A stretch of 42,684 nt of DNA from Candidatus Bathyarchaeia archaeon (GCA_035935655.1 DASYWW010000018.1:1-42684); one strand, 5' to 3'; shown: positions 14,962 through 24,713, counted from the stretch's first letter. Numbers and translations are program-made. The notes: generated by a model from the sequence alone, not told the origin.

Positions 14962-14999
14962 GAAAATAGACCCCAACAAAGACCCGGAACATCCTTCAA

Positions 15000-15145
15000 T
15001 CTCAGTTCAAGCCCCGGACATCGACTCTTTCGGCCAGAGCAACTAGGAGATCATAAACCCGATCATCGATAAGCTTCACTATGCCCTGCATTAGCACTGC
15101 GGCATCCTCGAGAACTCGTGATGCTCTCACCAGCAGGAAACCAGA
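15000..15145 (+). pseudogene. Decayed fragment of a terpenoid-cyclase-like (toroid) gene
   Basis: Translating this stretch by frame gives pieces matching residues ~205-250 of the toroid protein at 7149: HRLFRPEQLG (versus HHLFRSDHTG), then, after a frameshift, EIINPIIDKLHYALH, a TAG, HCGILEN, a TGA, and, after another frame change, MLSPAGN (versus ILSRAGK). At DNA level several blocks (GAGATCAT, CTTCACTAT, CACTGCGGCAT, GATGCTCTCA) align colinearly. Two in-frame stops and at least two frameshifts show it is not functional. It is a relic of a second copy, next to copy B of the RHH regulator. The left boundary is approximate. Confidence 0.7.
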
Positions 15146-15171
15146 CGAACAGTGAACGAGAAAGGTGTATT

Positions 15172-15393
15172 CTAAGGAGGCGAAGAGCGAATAAAAGGTT
15201 CAATATATCTGGGTTTTACCTTTAGTCCACAAAGCCCGGGACACTTGACGAATGGATCTAAAGATAGTTCTGGGGTATTTTCAATTCTACTGAACATGCC
15301 CTCTATCTTATGCTTTCGAATGAGCTCAGTAAGGTCTGTCCCGTCATTAGGGCACTCCCATTTCTGACTCGTGATCTGTACTTCCGCTGACAT
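15172..15393 (-). CDS. Hypothetical small protein with Cys pairs
   Basis: A 73-residue product from ATG 15393, with a clear GGAGA ribosome-binding sequence about 6 bases upstream. It contains WECPNDGTDL near the N-terminus and KCPGLCGLKV near residue 55, a possible zinc-binding set of three cysteines (plus a His), and a charged helical centre (ELIRKHKIEGMFSRIE). No membrane helix. I recognise no family. Confidence 0.55.
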   Translation of the reverse strand: MSAEVQITSQKWECPNDGTDLTELIRKHKIEGMFSRIENTPELSLDPFVKCPGLCGLKVKPRYIEPFIRSSPP

Positions 15394-15484
15394 GCGTCTC
15401 CTACTATCTTTCCAAGGATTTTTTGATTAGTCGTAGTGAGCAGCGAATGTAATCCCAAACACGGTCCTCAATCCCGAGGACCTG

Positions 15485-16117
15485 TTAGAGCATTTTTGCG
15501 ACGCTTTGGAAGTACCGTATTCCTCTTTTGCCGTTGAGGGCATGGTCTAGTGCTTGGTCGACGGCGTCTTTGGGTGTTGGGGCGGCCATGACTTTCACCG
15601 TTTTTCGATCGTCTAGGTAGCTGTCGGCGATCTTGTCCGCTGTTCCCCCTGTCCCTTTCAACGCCACTATCGGTTTTCCTTTCCCGTAGGCGACTAGTGC
15701 TTCCACATAGGTTCCAGCTCCTCCGCCTACCACAATAGCGGAGTCAGCAGAGTATGCTGTCACGTAGTTCCGTGAGAATCCCATTCCTGTTGGTACGATT
15801 ATATCGCAATAGGGGTTCGCGTAGCTCATGTCTTCTTGTGGAAGGATCCCGACCACCATTCCACCCTTCTCCTTCGCGCCACGACAAGCAGCTTCCATGA
15901 CTCCACCAAGACCGCCCGTGACAAGAACTGCTCCTCTAGAGGCAATCTCAGCTCCAACCTCTTTTGCAGCCGCGTAAGTGCTCTCAGGACAATGATCACC
16001 ATCAGATCCAATCACCAAAATCTGTATGAGACGTTTGAAGCTGGACAGTGGGGTTCTCGATGCTACTCCTCTAAACAATTCATCATCACTCTTTGAAAGG
16101 AAGGGATGCGACAACAA
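15485..16117 (-). CDS. LOG/TIGR00725-like nucleotide-binding Rossmann protein
   Basis: A 210-residue protein (TTG start at 16117; the fold begins near residue 30 with IQILVIGSDG). Motifs: GAVLVTGGLGGVMEAACRGA, GMVVGILP and AIVVGGGAGTYVEALVAYGKGKPIVAL. This last segment corresponds to the 'PGGxGTxxE' motif of lysine-decarboxylase-like/LOG proteins, here with VGGGAGTYVE, the variant seen in the TIGR00725 subfamily. Known LOG relatives release cytokinin bases from nucleotides; the archaeal subfamily's substrate is unknown. It is divergent from atpA with a ~115-bp gap. Confidence 0.8.
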   Translation of the reverse strand: MLSHPFLSKSDDELFRGVASRTPLSSFKRLIQILVIGSDGDHCPESTYAAAKEVGAEIASRGAVLVTGGLGGVMEAACRGAKEKGGMVVGILPQEDMSYANPYCDIIVPTGMGFSRNYVTAYSADSAIVVGGGAGTYVEALVAYGKGKPIVALKGTGGTADKIADSYLDDRKTVKVMAAPTPKDAVDQALDHALNGKRGIRYFQSVAKML

Positions 16118-16231
16118 GCGTCCAACCTCGCAGTTGGTTATGAGGTTGGCGTAACCGTTGGTGTAACGAGGAAGGTTTTAATGACAACCGGCCAGAAACT
16201 CGACCCTCCATCACTTACAAGGTCACATTTC

Positions 16232-19200
16232 ATGCCTGACTTCAAGCCTGGAAAGGTCGCACGGGTCGCAGGCCCCGTCATCGTCGCCGAAGGAATGCTC
16301 GGCGCCCAAATGTACGAAGTCGTCCGTGTCGGCGACCAAGGGCTCATCGGCGAGATTATCAAGATAGACGGCGAAAACGCGACAGTCCAAGTCTACGAGG
16401 AAACCGCCGGCCTCCGACCTGGCGAAAAAGTCGAGAGAACTGGCAAACCACTTTCAGTAGAACTCGGCCCCGGAATCTTGGGCCAGATCTACGACGGCAT
16501 TCAACGGCCCCTAACAGTTCTCTTCGAAAAGACCGGACCCTTCATCAAGAGAGGACTAGCCCCCGCCGCCATCGATCGATCCAAGAAATGGCATTTCGTT
16601 CCCACCGCAGATAGGGGAGTGGAAGTTTCCGGCGGTGATGTTCTCGGGACAGTCAAAGAGACCACTCTGATTACGCAACGGATAATGGTCCCTCCCAACC
16701 AGTCCGGAAAAATCACTTCAATCGTTCCTGAGGGCGACTACACTATCACCGAGCCTATCGGTGAGATGGAAACCAAGACCGGACCCATCTCATTGTTCAT
16801 GATGCACACCTGGCCCGTACGAATCGCCAGGCCCTTCAAACGCAAACTCCCAAGCGAAATCCCACTCATCACCGGCCAACGAATCATCGACTTCTTCTTC
16901 CCCGTCGCAAAAGGAGGAACAGCCGCCGTCCCCGGACCCTTCGGAAGCGGCAAGTGCCTCGACGGAGAAACTCCTGTTCTGCTTGCGGATGGCAGGATAA
17001 GAAGAATTCGAGAACTTGTACATGATAAGGGAAACTCCCGGGCCATCGATGACAATGGAGATGAGACTCTCTATTCCTACTCTAACCCTCCCAGAGTTGT
17101 ATCGCTCTCCAATCCCGAGTTCACAAACGCCGAGGCCTCAATGGGCTACAAAGGATCTAGCAATGAGCTTCTCGAAATTGAGACCCGAAGTGGGCGTAGG
17201 GTCAGAGTCACTCCCGTTCACAAGCTTCAGCAGCTGCGCCGCGACGGCACAATAGAGGAAACGTCTGCCAAACTGCTCCAACCCGGTGCGTACCTTCTAA
17301 CACCGAGAAAGATCGCGCTCAATCTAGACCTGAAATCCATCGACCCCTACAAACTCCTACCCGACGACATCAGAGTCGACGATCCCAAAGCCATCGAAAC
17401 GATGATCGCAACAATAGAGAGCCTGAAGGTGGACATTACTCTCAAGGTCCTTGCGAGGAACCTAGTTGTGAGCTACAAGAGTCTCCTGAACTATTGGAGT
17501 AGGAAAGCGAGGCCTACACTCGGCTTTCTGAGGCGCCTCGCGCAGGTCACAGGCAAGAGGATTCCTGTTGCGTCGGTCAGAGCTCAACGACAGGGCTGGA
17601 GCATAATACTCCCGAAGGAAATGACGCTTGAACTGGCAGAGTTTCTCGGGCTAATCCTCTCCGATGGCATGCTCCGGGGACGCGGAAGCGTTATCCTGTT
17701 CAATAACGACGAGCGGGTACTCCGCAGATTCTCTCAGCTCGCAAACAGACTGTTCGGTTTGACACCTCATCGCGGGACACACAGTGGAGGACTGTTGGAG
17801 AGAATCGACAGCAGAGCACTGGTCCATCTTCTTGTTGGCGTCGGTTTTCCCAAGAAGAGGAAATCTCGCACGCTGAAAGTTCCAGACCTTGTCTCAATGT
17901 CCCCGGACAAAGTGATCGGGGGATTCTTCGCAGGCTACGTCGCTGGCGACGGATCATTCAGCAACCGCACTCTAGAGATCACAACTGCAAGCGAAGAGAT
18001 GGCGTTAGGACTCTCCTATCTGCTGGCACGGTTGGGAGTCCTCCATAGAACCAGGCACAGAGAGATTGGCGGACACATTTACCATCGCATGGCAATTGAA
18101 GGGCGCCGGGCGATCTCGGAATTTTACGAATTTCTGCCGAAACAACTCCCGTATCCTTACATCAAGAAGGTAGATCGTTTTCTGAAACTTGAGAAGCGAG
18201 TGCACAGCGCTGTAGACGTTGTTCCCATCGATTCATCGGTCCTCTCTGAAGCCGCGGCCCTTGGTAAGACCTCGAGAAAGAGCTTGCGAAAATCCGGTTT
18301 CAACATGTACAATTACACAACACATGGAGAGAAACCGGGCATTACGGTTATCAGACGTCTCATATCCGCAATCAAAGACAAGTCCCCCCCGGGCTCGAAC
18401 GACAATACAGCGCTGAAGAAGTTGGAGAAACTCTCCGAGCTGTCCAACTTCTCTTTCTTCGACGAGATCTCCAACATTCGACAAATCACGACCACTTCTG
18501 AAGTCTACGATATCACGGTCCCAGGTTACGAGAATTTCATCGCTGGATGGGGACCCATGGTCTGTCACAATACGGTGCTTCAGCAGGCATTGGCAAAATT
18601 CGCAGACGCCCAGGTCATTGTCTACGTCGGCTGTGGAGAACGAGGGAACGAGATGGCTGAAGTTCTCGAAACATTTCCAACCCTCCTTGACCCGCGCACA
18701 CAACAGCCCCTGATGAACCGGACGACTCTAGTCGCGAACACCTCCAACATGCCAATCGCTGCCAGAGAAGCAAGCGTCTACACCGGCATCACAATCGCCG
18801 AGTATTTCCGAGATATGGGCTACGACACGGCGCTAATGGCGGATTCCACGAGCAGATGGGCAGAAGCTCTCAGAGAAATCTCAGGACGTCTAGAAGAGAT
18901 GCCGGGCGAAGAAGGATACCCAGCCTACCTCGCATCACGCCTTGCGGATTTCTACGAGCGATCCGGACGACTGGAAGTCTTGGGCTCGGAATCCAAAGTA
19001 GGCTCCATTAGCGTCATCGGAGCGGTCTCCCCTCCAGGGGGCGACTTTTCCGAACCGATCACTCAGAACACTCTTCGTATCGTCAAGGTCTTCTGGGCCC
19101 TCGACTCCGAACTTGCCAAGCGACGCCACTTCCCCGCCATAAACTGGCTGACAAGCTACTCTCTCTACCTCGACACCCTCGAAACATGGTATCCGAAAGA

Positions 19201-19633
19201 AGTCGGACCCGAATGGGTCGACCTCAGAAAAGTAGCCATGTATCTTCTCCAGCGCGACGAGGAGCTACGTGAGATAGTCATGCTTGTCGGTCCCGACGCC
19301 CTCTCCGAGGGGCAACGGGTCATTCTGGAAGCTGCCAAGATGATCAAGGAGGACTTCCTCATGCAGCAATCCTACAACCCCGCCGACAGCTACTGCGACA
19401 AGACCAAAACCTACAACATGATTCGGTTGATCTTACACTACTACAACTTGATGCAGAAGGCAGTCGACGAAAACATACCGCTCCAGAAAGTTCTCGAGCT
19501 GCCAGTCAAGAACGACATCAGTCGGATGAGACTCACCCCGGCAGACAAATTCACCGACTACGCACAATCCCTGAACGAGCGTCTCGATCAGGAATTCAAG
19601 ATGCTGACAACACCCGCTGTCAAGGCGAAATAA
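16232..19633 (+). CDS. atpA: A-type ATP synthase catalytic subunit A, with intein
   Basis: From ATG 16232 the precursor has 1133 residues; removing a 539-residue intein (16955-18571) leaves ~594, the normal size. The host part has the N-terminal barrel start GKVARVAGPVIVAEGM, the Walker A loop GPFGSGK-T (split by the intein), [35 protein letters not shown] and the C-terminal helical domain. The subunit hydrolyses or makes ATP in the A1 head. ATG 16181 is an alternative start with a purine-rich sequence before it, but family N-termini match 16232; a TATA-like TTTTAA at 16175-16180 fits that. atpB follows after 3 bp and atpD overlaps atpB, giving an A-B-D operon. Confidence 0.95.
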   Translation: MPDFKPGKVARVAGPVIVAEGMLGAQMYEVVRVGDQGLIGEIIKIDGENATVQVYEETAGLRPGEKVERTGKPLSVELGPGILGQIYDGIQRPLTVLFEKTGPFIKRGLAPAAIDRSKKWHFVPTADRGVEVSGGDVLGTVKETTLITQRIMVPPNQSGKITSIVPEGDYTITEPIGEMETKTGPISLFMMHTWPVRIARPFKRKLPSEIPLITGQRIIDFFFPVAKGGTAAVPGPFGSGKCLDGETPVLLADGRIRRIRELVHDKGNSRAIDDNGDETLYSYSNPPRVVSLSNPEFTNAEASMGYKGSSNELLEIETRSGRRVRVTPVHKLQQLRRDGTIEETSAKLLQPGAYLLTPRKIALNLDLKSIDPYKLLPDDIRVDDPKAIETMIATIESLKVDITLKVLARNLVVSYKSLLNYWSRKARPTLGFLRRLAQVTGKRIPVASVRAQRQGWSIILPKEMTLELAEFLGLILSDGMLRGRGSVILFNNDERVLRRFSQLANRLFGLTPHRGTHSGGLLERIDSRALVHLLVGVGFPKKRKSRTLKVPDLVSMSPDKVIGGFFAGYVAGDGSFSNRTLEITTASEEMALGLSYLLARLGVLHRTRHREIGGHIYHRMAIEGRRAISEFYEFLPKQLPYPYIKKVDRFLKLEKRVHSAVDVVPIDSSVLSEAAALGKTSRKSLRKSGFNMYNYTTHGEKPGITVIRRLISAIKDKSPPGSNDNTALKKLEKLSELSNFSFFDEISNIRQITTTSEVYDITVPGYENFIAGWGPMVCHNTVLQQALAKFADAQVIVYVGCGERGNEMAEVLETFPTLLDPRTQQPLMNRTTLVANTSNMPIAAREASVYTGITIAEYFRDMGYDTALMADSTSRWAEALREISGRLEEMPGEEGYPAYLASRLADFYERSGRLEVLGSESKVGSISVIGAVSPPGGDFSEPITQNTLRIVKVFWALDSELAKRRHFPAINWLTSYSLYLDTLETWYPKEVGPEWVDLRKVAMYLLQRDEELREIVMLVGPDALSEGQRVILEAAKMIKEDFLMQQSYNPADSYCDKTKTYNMIRLILHYYNLMQKAVDENIPLQKVLELPVKNDISRMRLTPADKFTDYAQSLNERLDQEFKMLTTPAVKAK
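16955..18571 (+). mobile_element. Intein in AtpA, inserted in the Walker A loop (LAGLIDADG type)
   Basis: 539 residues between GPFGSGK and TVLQQALAKF. It starts with Cys (CLDGETPVLLADG, block A), has block B TPVHKL, two LAGLIDADG-like endonuclease motifs (FLGLILSDG and FFAGYVAGDGSF, both with acidic residues kept), and ends EVYDITVPGYENFIAGWG...CHN with penultimate His and last Asn; the +1 residue is Thr. All residues needed for protein splicing are therefore present. The site, between Lys and Thr of the P loop, is the one used by archaeal VMA inteins (Thermoplasma, Pyrococcus), different from the yeast VMA site. It is expected to splice and may still home. Confidence 0.95.
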
Positions 19634-19636
19634 CAC

Positions 19637-22165
19637 ATGGTCTCACTCACCGGCCTCGAATACAAAACCGTCCGAGAAATATCAGGACCCCTAATCTTCG
19701 TCGAATCAGTCCGAGGGGTAGGATACGGCGAGCTAGCGAAGATCAGGACCCCGAGTGGCGAGGAGAGAAGGGGCCAAGTCCTAGAAATCGGCGGTGGAGT
19801 CGCGGTTGTTCAGGTCTTCGAGGGAACCAGCGGACTCGACATAGCATCAACCAGCATCCGGTTCACAGGGGAAACAGTCAAGCTTCCAGTCTCCCAGGAC
19901 ATGCTCGGGCGAATCTTCGATGGAAGCGGCCGACCAACTGACGGCGGCCCGAGAATTATCCCTGATGATTATCTTGATGTAAACGGCAGTCCCATCAACC
20001 CCTTCGCCCGCGAATACCCCCGCGAGTTCATCCAAACAGGCGTGTCGGCCATCGACGGAATGAACACTCTCGTCCGGGGCCAGAAACTCCCGCTATTCTC
20101 CGCGTCCGGACTGCCCCACAACCAGATTGCAGCTCAGATCGCGCGGCAAGCCAAGGTCCGCGGAACCGATGAGCCATTCACCACAGTCTTTGCAGCCATG
20201 GGCATCACCGCCGACGAAGCCCGCTTCTTCAGAGACGACTTCGAGAAACAAGGAGCCTTCGACCATGTAACAATGTTCGTTAACCTCGCAGACGACCCCG
20301 CCATAGAACGAATTCTAACCCCAAGACTCGCCCTGACAGCAGCCGAATACTTCGCAGTCAAACTCGGAACCCATGTTCTCGTCATACTCACCGACATGAC
20401 AAACTATGCAGAAGCTCTTCGAGAAATCTCTGCAGCGCGAGAAGAGGTCCCCGGACGCCGAGGATACCCCGGCTACATGTACAGCGTCGATGGCAGCCGT
20501 AGAGTTGTTCTTCGAGACCCTGAGGGATCAGTCAGAATCGTTTCTCTCAGTGAATTCTTTCAGATGATTGAAGGTCCCATCGAAAACGATGGGGTCGTAG
20601 AAAGAAAGAACATAGATGGTTGGTACGCGCTCTCCACGACGAACGACGGTAAGAGCGGGTTCCACCCGATCAGACATATCGTTCGGCATCCCTACAAGGG
20701 TCAGCTTACCCGCATCAAGACACAACTCGGAGAAACAATCGTAACCCCTAACCACAGCGTCTTCAGTGCAAACGACGGGCAACTATCAGCCGTGGAAGCC
20801 GGACAGCTTGGAGTTGGCGACTCAATCGCACATGTTTCCAAAATCCCGGAAGACTGGGTTTCTAAGGAAACCGTAGAGATTCCAAGCGTTAAGAAACGGT
20901 TCCATCGACAGATCGCCCTGACTCCTGAACTTGCTAGATACCTCGGCTACTATGTTTCCGAAGGGCACTCCTCTCGATGGTACAATCGCAAGCACAGCAC
21001 TTGGCAACACCAGGTTCTCATTAGCAACAATTCTACCGATTTCATCAATGATGCAGCTGAATGCTACACGAGCGTCTTTGGAAGAGCCCCCCCTACGATT
21101 CACATGGGTGATAAGAGGTCCGGAACGTGGAGGGTTGGAACTCAACGCAAACACGTGTACGACTTTCTCAACGCCTCTCTAGGATGCGGTCACCGAGCTT
21201 CCCACAAACGAATACCCAGCGCCATACTATCCGCACCTAGGCCAATCCGAGGTGCGTTCTTCAAAGCATACTATGACGGAGACGGATTTTCGCAGAACGA
21301 ACGATATAAGACAAAACAATACTGCATGACCACTATTAGCCCTGGACTCCGTGACGATCTCGTCTTCTTGTGTCGTACGCTCTACCCCGACCGGTCACCC
21401 TCACTCACACCTGCAGGAGTTGGAGGAAAAGCCCACCAAGTCTACCTCTCTACTTACGTAAGAAGCCAAACGGCCTCGTTAAACGACACTGACTGCGTGA
21501 AAATCAAAGCAATAGAGCAGGTTGAATCCACAGAGGAATGGGTTTACGACATCGACGTGGAAGGATCCGACAACTTTGTAGACGCCTGCGGTCTCCTCCT
21601 CCTCCACAACACGGATCTTTCTACGATCTATGAACGGGCGGGAAGACTGCATGGGAGTAAGGGGTCAATCACCCAGATGCCGATTCTCACCATGCCCGGA
21701 GACGATGTTACCCATCCAATCCCGGATCTCACTGGCTACATCACTGAAGGCCAGATCTACATCGATCGAGGACTACACCGGAAAGGAATCTATCCACCAA
21801 TCGACCCCGCACCATCCCTGTCACGATTGATGAAGGAGGGAATCGGCAGGGGCCGCACAAGAGAAGATCATCGGGAAGTCTCAGACCAACTTTACTACGC
21901 TTATGCGGAGGGACGAAGCTTCCGTGACCTAGTCGCCGTCATCGGTGAGGAAGCGCTCTCTGCTCGAGACAAGCTCTACCTCGGGTTCGCGGAGAATTTC
22001 GAGAGGAAGTTCATCAACCAAGGACTCTACGAAAACCGAGACATCGACGCAACCCTTGATCTCGGTTGGAACCTGCTCAGCGTTCTCCCTGAAAGCGAGC
22101 TGAAACGTATCGACCCTGCTACGATCAAGAAGTATCATCCGAAATATCGCGGGAAGACAGCATAG
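19637..22165 (+). CDS. atpB: A-type ATP synthase regulatory subunit B, with intein
   Basis: The 842-residue precursor minus a 376-residue intein gives 466 residues, the usual length. Host motifs: [74 protein letters not shown], and the junction [20 protein letters not shown]. Subunit B lacks a catalytic P loop and forms the non-catalytic interfaces of the A3B3 head. The ATG at 19637 follows the atpA stop by 3 bp, and the atpD start overlaps the atpB stop by one base, so translation is probably coupled. Confidence 0.95.
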   Translation: MVSLTGLEYKTVREISGPLIFVESVRGVGYGELAKIRTPSGEERRGQVLEIGGGVAVVQVFEGTSGLDIASTSIRFTGETVKLPVSQDMLGRIFDGSGRPTDGGPRIIPDDYLDVNGSPINPFAREYPREFIQTGVSAIDGMNTLVRGQKLPLFSASGLPHNQIAAQIARQAKVRGTDEPFTTVFAAMGITADEARFFRDDFEKQGAFDHVTMFVNLADDPAIERILTPRLALTAAEYFAVKLGTHVLVILTDMTNYAEALREISAAREEVPGRRGYPGYMYSVDGSRRVVLRDPEGSVRIVSLSEFFQMIEGPIENDGVVERKNIDGWYALSTTNDGKSGFHPIRHIVRHPYKGQLTRIKTQLGETIVTPNHSVFSANDGQLSAVEAGQLGVGDSIAHVSKIPEDWVSKETVEIPSVKKRFHRQIALTPELARYLGYYVSEGHSSRWYNRKHSTWQHQVLISNNSTDFINDAAECYTSVFGRAPPTIHMGDKRSGTWRVGTQRKHVYDFLNASLGCGHRASHKRIPSAILSAPRPIRGAFFKAYYDGDGFSQNERYKTKQYCMTTISPGLRDDLVFLCRTLYPDRSPSLTPAGVGGKAHQVYLSTYVRSQTASLNDTDCVKIKAIEQVESTEEWVYDIDVEGSDNFVDACGLLLLHNTDLSTIYERAGRLHGSKGSITQMPILTMPGDDVTHPIPDLTGYITEGQIYIDRGLHRKGIYPPIDPAPSLSRLMKEGIGRGRTREDHREVSDQLYYAYAEGRSFRDLVAVIGEEALSARDKLYLGFAENFERKFINQGLYENRDIDATLDLGWNLLSVLPESELKRIDPATIKKYHPKYRGKTA
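20483..21610 (+). mobile_element. Intein in AtpB (LAGLIDADG type, Ser at position 1)
   Basis: 376 residues between PGYMY and [11 protein letters not shown]. The first residue is Ser ([15 protein letters not shown]), a functional but less common alternative to Cys. Block B is TPNHSVF; the endonuclease motifs are YLGYYVSEG and [11 protein letters not shown], with acidic residues present; the end is [15 protein letters not shown]...LLLLHN with His-Asn, and +1 is Thr. The boundary is exact, because the flanks join into the conserved '[15 protein letters not shown]' of all B subunits. Splicing competence is inferred. Confidence 0.95.
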
Positions 22166-22833
22166 TGTCAGAGACTGTCGCGGGTGCTCGTCCAACCCGG
22201 ATGGAGCTCATCGCCCTCCGGCGACGACGACGCATAGCTCAGCGAGGCGGAGACTTGTTGCGGGAGAAACTTGATGCATTGATGATCGAGTTTTTCCAGT
22301 TCGCGCGGGAGATTACAGCCCTCCGTCAGAAGACGCAGGATTTATTGTTCCAAGCTTACGAGAAGTTCACAGAGGCTCAGATGCTCATGGGCTTCACAAG
22401 GGTGGAAGAGACATCGCTAACAAGCCAGGACCGGTTTGATGTCGACGCGTCGACTCGAAACGTCATCGGTGTCTCTATACCCCACGTATCTGTGAAACTG
22501 AAGGCACTAGAAGGATTTCCTTATTCAATGATTGGAAGCAGTGCCAAGCTCGACGAGGCCGTCGCACTAATGACTGAGGCAGTCAAGAACGTGGTTGAAC
22601 TCTCAGCGGCGGAAGCCGCCATTCGCAGATTAGCCGAAGCCATCTCCGCCACCAAAAGACGAGTCAGCAGCCTGGAAAATATCGTCATCCCACGAATCGA
22701 GAATACAATTCACTACATAGAATTGAGTCTCCAAGAGAGAGCGAGAGAGGATTTCTTCCGGCTGAAACGGATCAAGACACGTCTGGAAGAGGAAGAAGAG
22801 GAAACTGTGAAGATCCCACAGATCTCAGGCTAG
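22165..22833 (+). CDS. atpD: A-type ATP synthase subunit D (central stalk)
   Basis: A 222-residue protein starting at GTG 22165, overlapping the last base of the atpB stop codon. It has the family start PTRMELIALRRRRRIAQRGGDLLREKLDALMIEF, a variable middle, and a C-terminal coiled coil with SATKRRVSSLENIVIPRIENTI. These two long helices form the central rotor stalk of the A/V-type ATPases. Length is normal for the family. The remaining subunits (C, E, F, I, K) are not in this window. Confidence 0.9.
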   Translation: MSETVAGARPTRMELIALRRRRRIAQRGGDLLREKLDALMIEFFQFAREITALRQKTQDLLFQAYEKFTEAQMLMGFTRVEETSLTSQDRFDVDASTRNVIGVSIPHVSVKLKALEGFPYSMIGSSAKLDEAVALMTEAVKNVVELSAAEAAIRRLAEAISATKRRVSSLENIVIPRIENTIHYIELSLQERAREDFFRLKRIKTRLEEEEEETVKIPQISG

Positions 22834-22868
22834 ATCCATCTTCGTGTTGAGACCTTTCTGACCTAAGC

Positions 22869-23201
22869 CTATTGGGGTCTTAGTAAGAAACTGAGAAAGC
22901 CCAGCGACCCAAACATTGCAAATAAGGAGGCGACGAATACAAAGAAGGCAAGCACTCCCCTACGTTCAATGTCCACACGAGCAGATAGGACAACTAGACC
23001 GCCCAAGATTACGAATACCGCGTCCATAATGCTCAGTAACTCGATAAGGGAAAGTGGAAAAGGTGAGCTGTGGTCCACAGGCAGCAGACTCAAGGTAGGG
23101 ACGACGGTAGCGAGACTGGAAAGTAGCAATGCTCCGATGATGACCCCAAATATTGAGGAGACCTTCAACGGCGTGTCGATTCCGGATTTCGCAAATTGCA
23201 A
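22869..23201 (-). CDS. Hypothetical membrane protein
   Basis: A 110-residue protein with hydrophobic helices at about residues 14-36, 50-72 and 84-106 and a short polar tail. It is convergent with atpD, 35 bp apart. No family recognised. Confidence 0.6.
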   Translation of the reverse strand: MQFAKSGIDTPLKVSSIFGVIIGALLLSSLATVVPTLSLLPVDHSSPFPLSLIELLSIMDAVFVILGGLVVLSARVDIERRGVLAFFVFVASLFAMFGSLGFLSFLLRPQ

Positions 23202-23405
23202 GGGTCTCTAGCTCCTGAGACTATCTCTCATTGCTTCATTGTTTCCTCAAGCAGACTTAATTTCTTATCGAAACCCATCGACAAAGAATACTGACAAGCT
23301 CGAGATCCAAAGAAGAGGAAACGCTTGAGGGCATGCCTGTCTTCGGCGCTGCGTGGTTCTCGGGTAACAACATCTCTAACTTTCTGATTCCTTACTCCTG
23401 AACTT

Positions 23406-24011
23406 ATGCCATCGGAGTTGAGAACGAAAGAGTTCCTTGAGTTCCAGCAGACGCTGAGAGATCTAGAAATCCAGCTTCACCAGCTCCTTAGAGAAGCGAC
23501 AGTAAATGGTCCCTCGGATAGAGCTAGGGATCTGACAGACAAGGTCTACCATCTAGCTGAACAGGCCAACCAAATTCGGGTCCCTGAGACCAAGAACCAG
23601 TCCACCACCAACAAGTCAGTGCTGGAGAAGCTCCCCGAACAGTTCGGTGAAGACTTTGGCAAATTCAAGGGATTGGTAGTTTTCGTCGAACGGGTGCGAA
23701 AGCAGCACTACAATGCTACAGGCCACAATTTCGGAAGAACTTATGGGGCATTTGGCTCGGATGAGATTTCGCCGGGACACCATCACGGCAAGTCATTCAT
23801 TAGTACCCTGGAAATCCGTTGCGACTCCTGCGGCAACGAATCCCCGCAATCTGAAAGAAGAGACTACCCAATTCACGTTCTTCTCCGCGACCACGGCCAA
23901 TGGGAAGTTTGCACTGGCCAATCCGATTGTGAATGCCAAAGCTACGAGGGCAAAGGCGTCCGAATCGGCGTAAGCCTAACTCCCGAAAGAACAGGGAAAG
24001 CGAAAGGCTAA
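23406..24011 (+). CDS. Hypothetical soluble protein with Cys-rich second half
   Basis: A 201-residue protein. Residues ~5-65 are helical, heptad-like (EFQQTLRDLEIQLHQLLREA, DLTDKVYHLAEQANQIR), probably a coiled coil. Residues ~85-135 contain many Gly and His residues (ATGHNFGRTYGAFG, SPGHHHGKS). Residues ~137-178 hold CDSCGNES, CTGQSDCECQS, suitable for zinc binding. The His/Cys content suggests a metal-binding domain. I recognise no family. It is a single gene between a membrane protein and a glycosyltransferase-like gene. Confidence 0.6.
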   Translation: MPSELRTKEFLEFQQTLRDLEIQLHQLLREATVNGPSDRARDLTDKVYHLAEQANQIRVPETKNQSTTNKSVLEKLPEQFGEDFGKFKGLVVFVERVRKQHYNATGHNFGRTYGAFGSDEISPGHHHGKSFISTLEIRCDSCGNESPQSERRDYPIHVLLRDHGQWEVCTGQSDCECQSYEGKGVRIGVSLTPERTGKAKG

Positions 24012-24110
24012 GCTCCCTCCCTGGCGCGCTGTTTCAAAGCGCGAGATCACCCATGCTGTATCGATTCGAGCTCTCGCAAGAAATGCAAAGGTAAGTGAGT
24101 TCGGGCTTAG

Positions 24111-24596
24111 TTAGACGCTGGTTGCATACTTGTCATAGCCTATTGCGATGTCTCTTAGCTTGAAGAGTATCTGAAGGAATCGAAAGAGTCTGGTTGTGTA
24201 CCAATCAGGCTGAACGTAGCTGCTTTTACCCACATGGTTGTGGATCATCGGTACGTCAATCCAGCCAACTGGTTTCCTAGGGTAGACAAGCTCGTGAGGG
24301 TGCCCTGCATATTTCACTTTGTTGGACAGCAAGCATCCTTTGAAGGAGGGATTGAACCTAGGTATTACTCGATTGTTGAACATCTCGAGTCTTCTGATAG
24401 CGTAGTAGGGATACTGGGGCTTTAGTCTAGAAATGTAGTCCAGAAGCATTCTAGGCGCTTCTTCATCACTGTCTATGAACAAGACATACTCGTCGTCTTT
24501 CAAATCTGTAAGAAAGGTATTCCGCGCTTCGGCTAGGTTTGGTATCGGCTGAGGACCTTTCCAGTCTCTGCCTAAGTCAACGACTCGAAACTTCAT
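24111..24596 (-). CDS. Glycosyltransferase family 2-like protein, apparently lacking its N-terminus
   Basis: 161 residues. LAEARNTFLTDLKDDEYVLFIDSDEE matches the middle of a GT2 GT-A fold, with 'EARN' followed by the metal-binding D-x-D/E motif (DSDEE); SNKVKYAGHPHELV and DVPMIHNHVG match the acceptor-side segments. The usual first ~35 residues (nucleotide-binding start with a 'VKNEE' motif) are missing, and only ~110 bp without a matching frame lie upstream. It is thus a truncated or non-canonical GT2 protein; catalytic activity is doubtful. No membrane helix. Confidence 0.6.
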   Translation of the reverse strand: MKFRVVDLGRDWKGPQPIPNLAEARNTFLTDLKDDEYVLFIDSDEEAPRMLLDYISRLKPQYPYYAIRRLEMFNNRVIPRFNPSFKGCLLSNKVKYAGHPHELVYPRKPVGWIDVPMIHNHVGKSSYVQPDWYTTRLFRFLQILFKLRDIAIGYDKYATSV

Positions 24597-24713
24597 CCCT
24601 AAGTTTCCTTAACGGTGTCACGTAGACCAACTGAATGGGTCGAATAGAAATGTTGTTCAACTTCTATTGCCAAACCATCTGCTGAATCTTTTCCTAAAAG
24701 AATCTGTCGGCAA

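Noticed and set aside
18233-18703. 156-residue minus-strand frame inside atpA
   Set aside because: Antisense to the intein and AtpA C-extein; composition is typical of a shadow.
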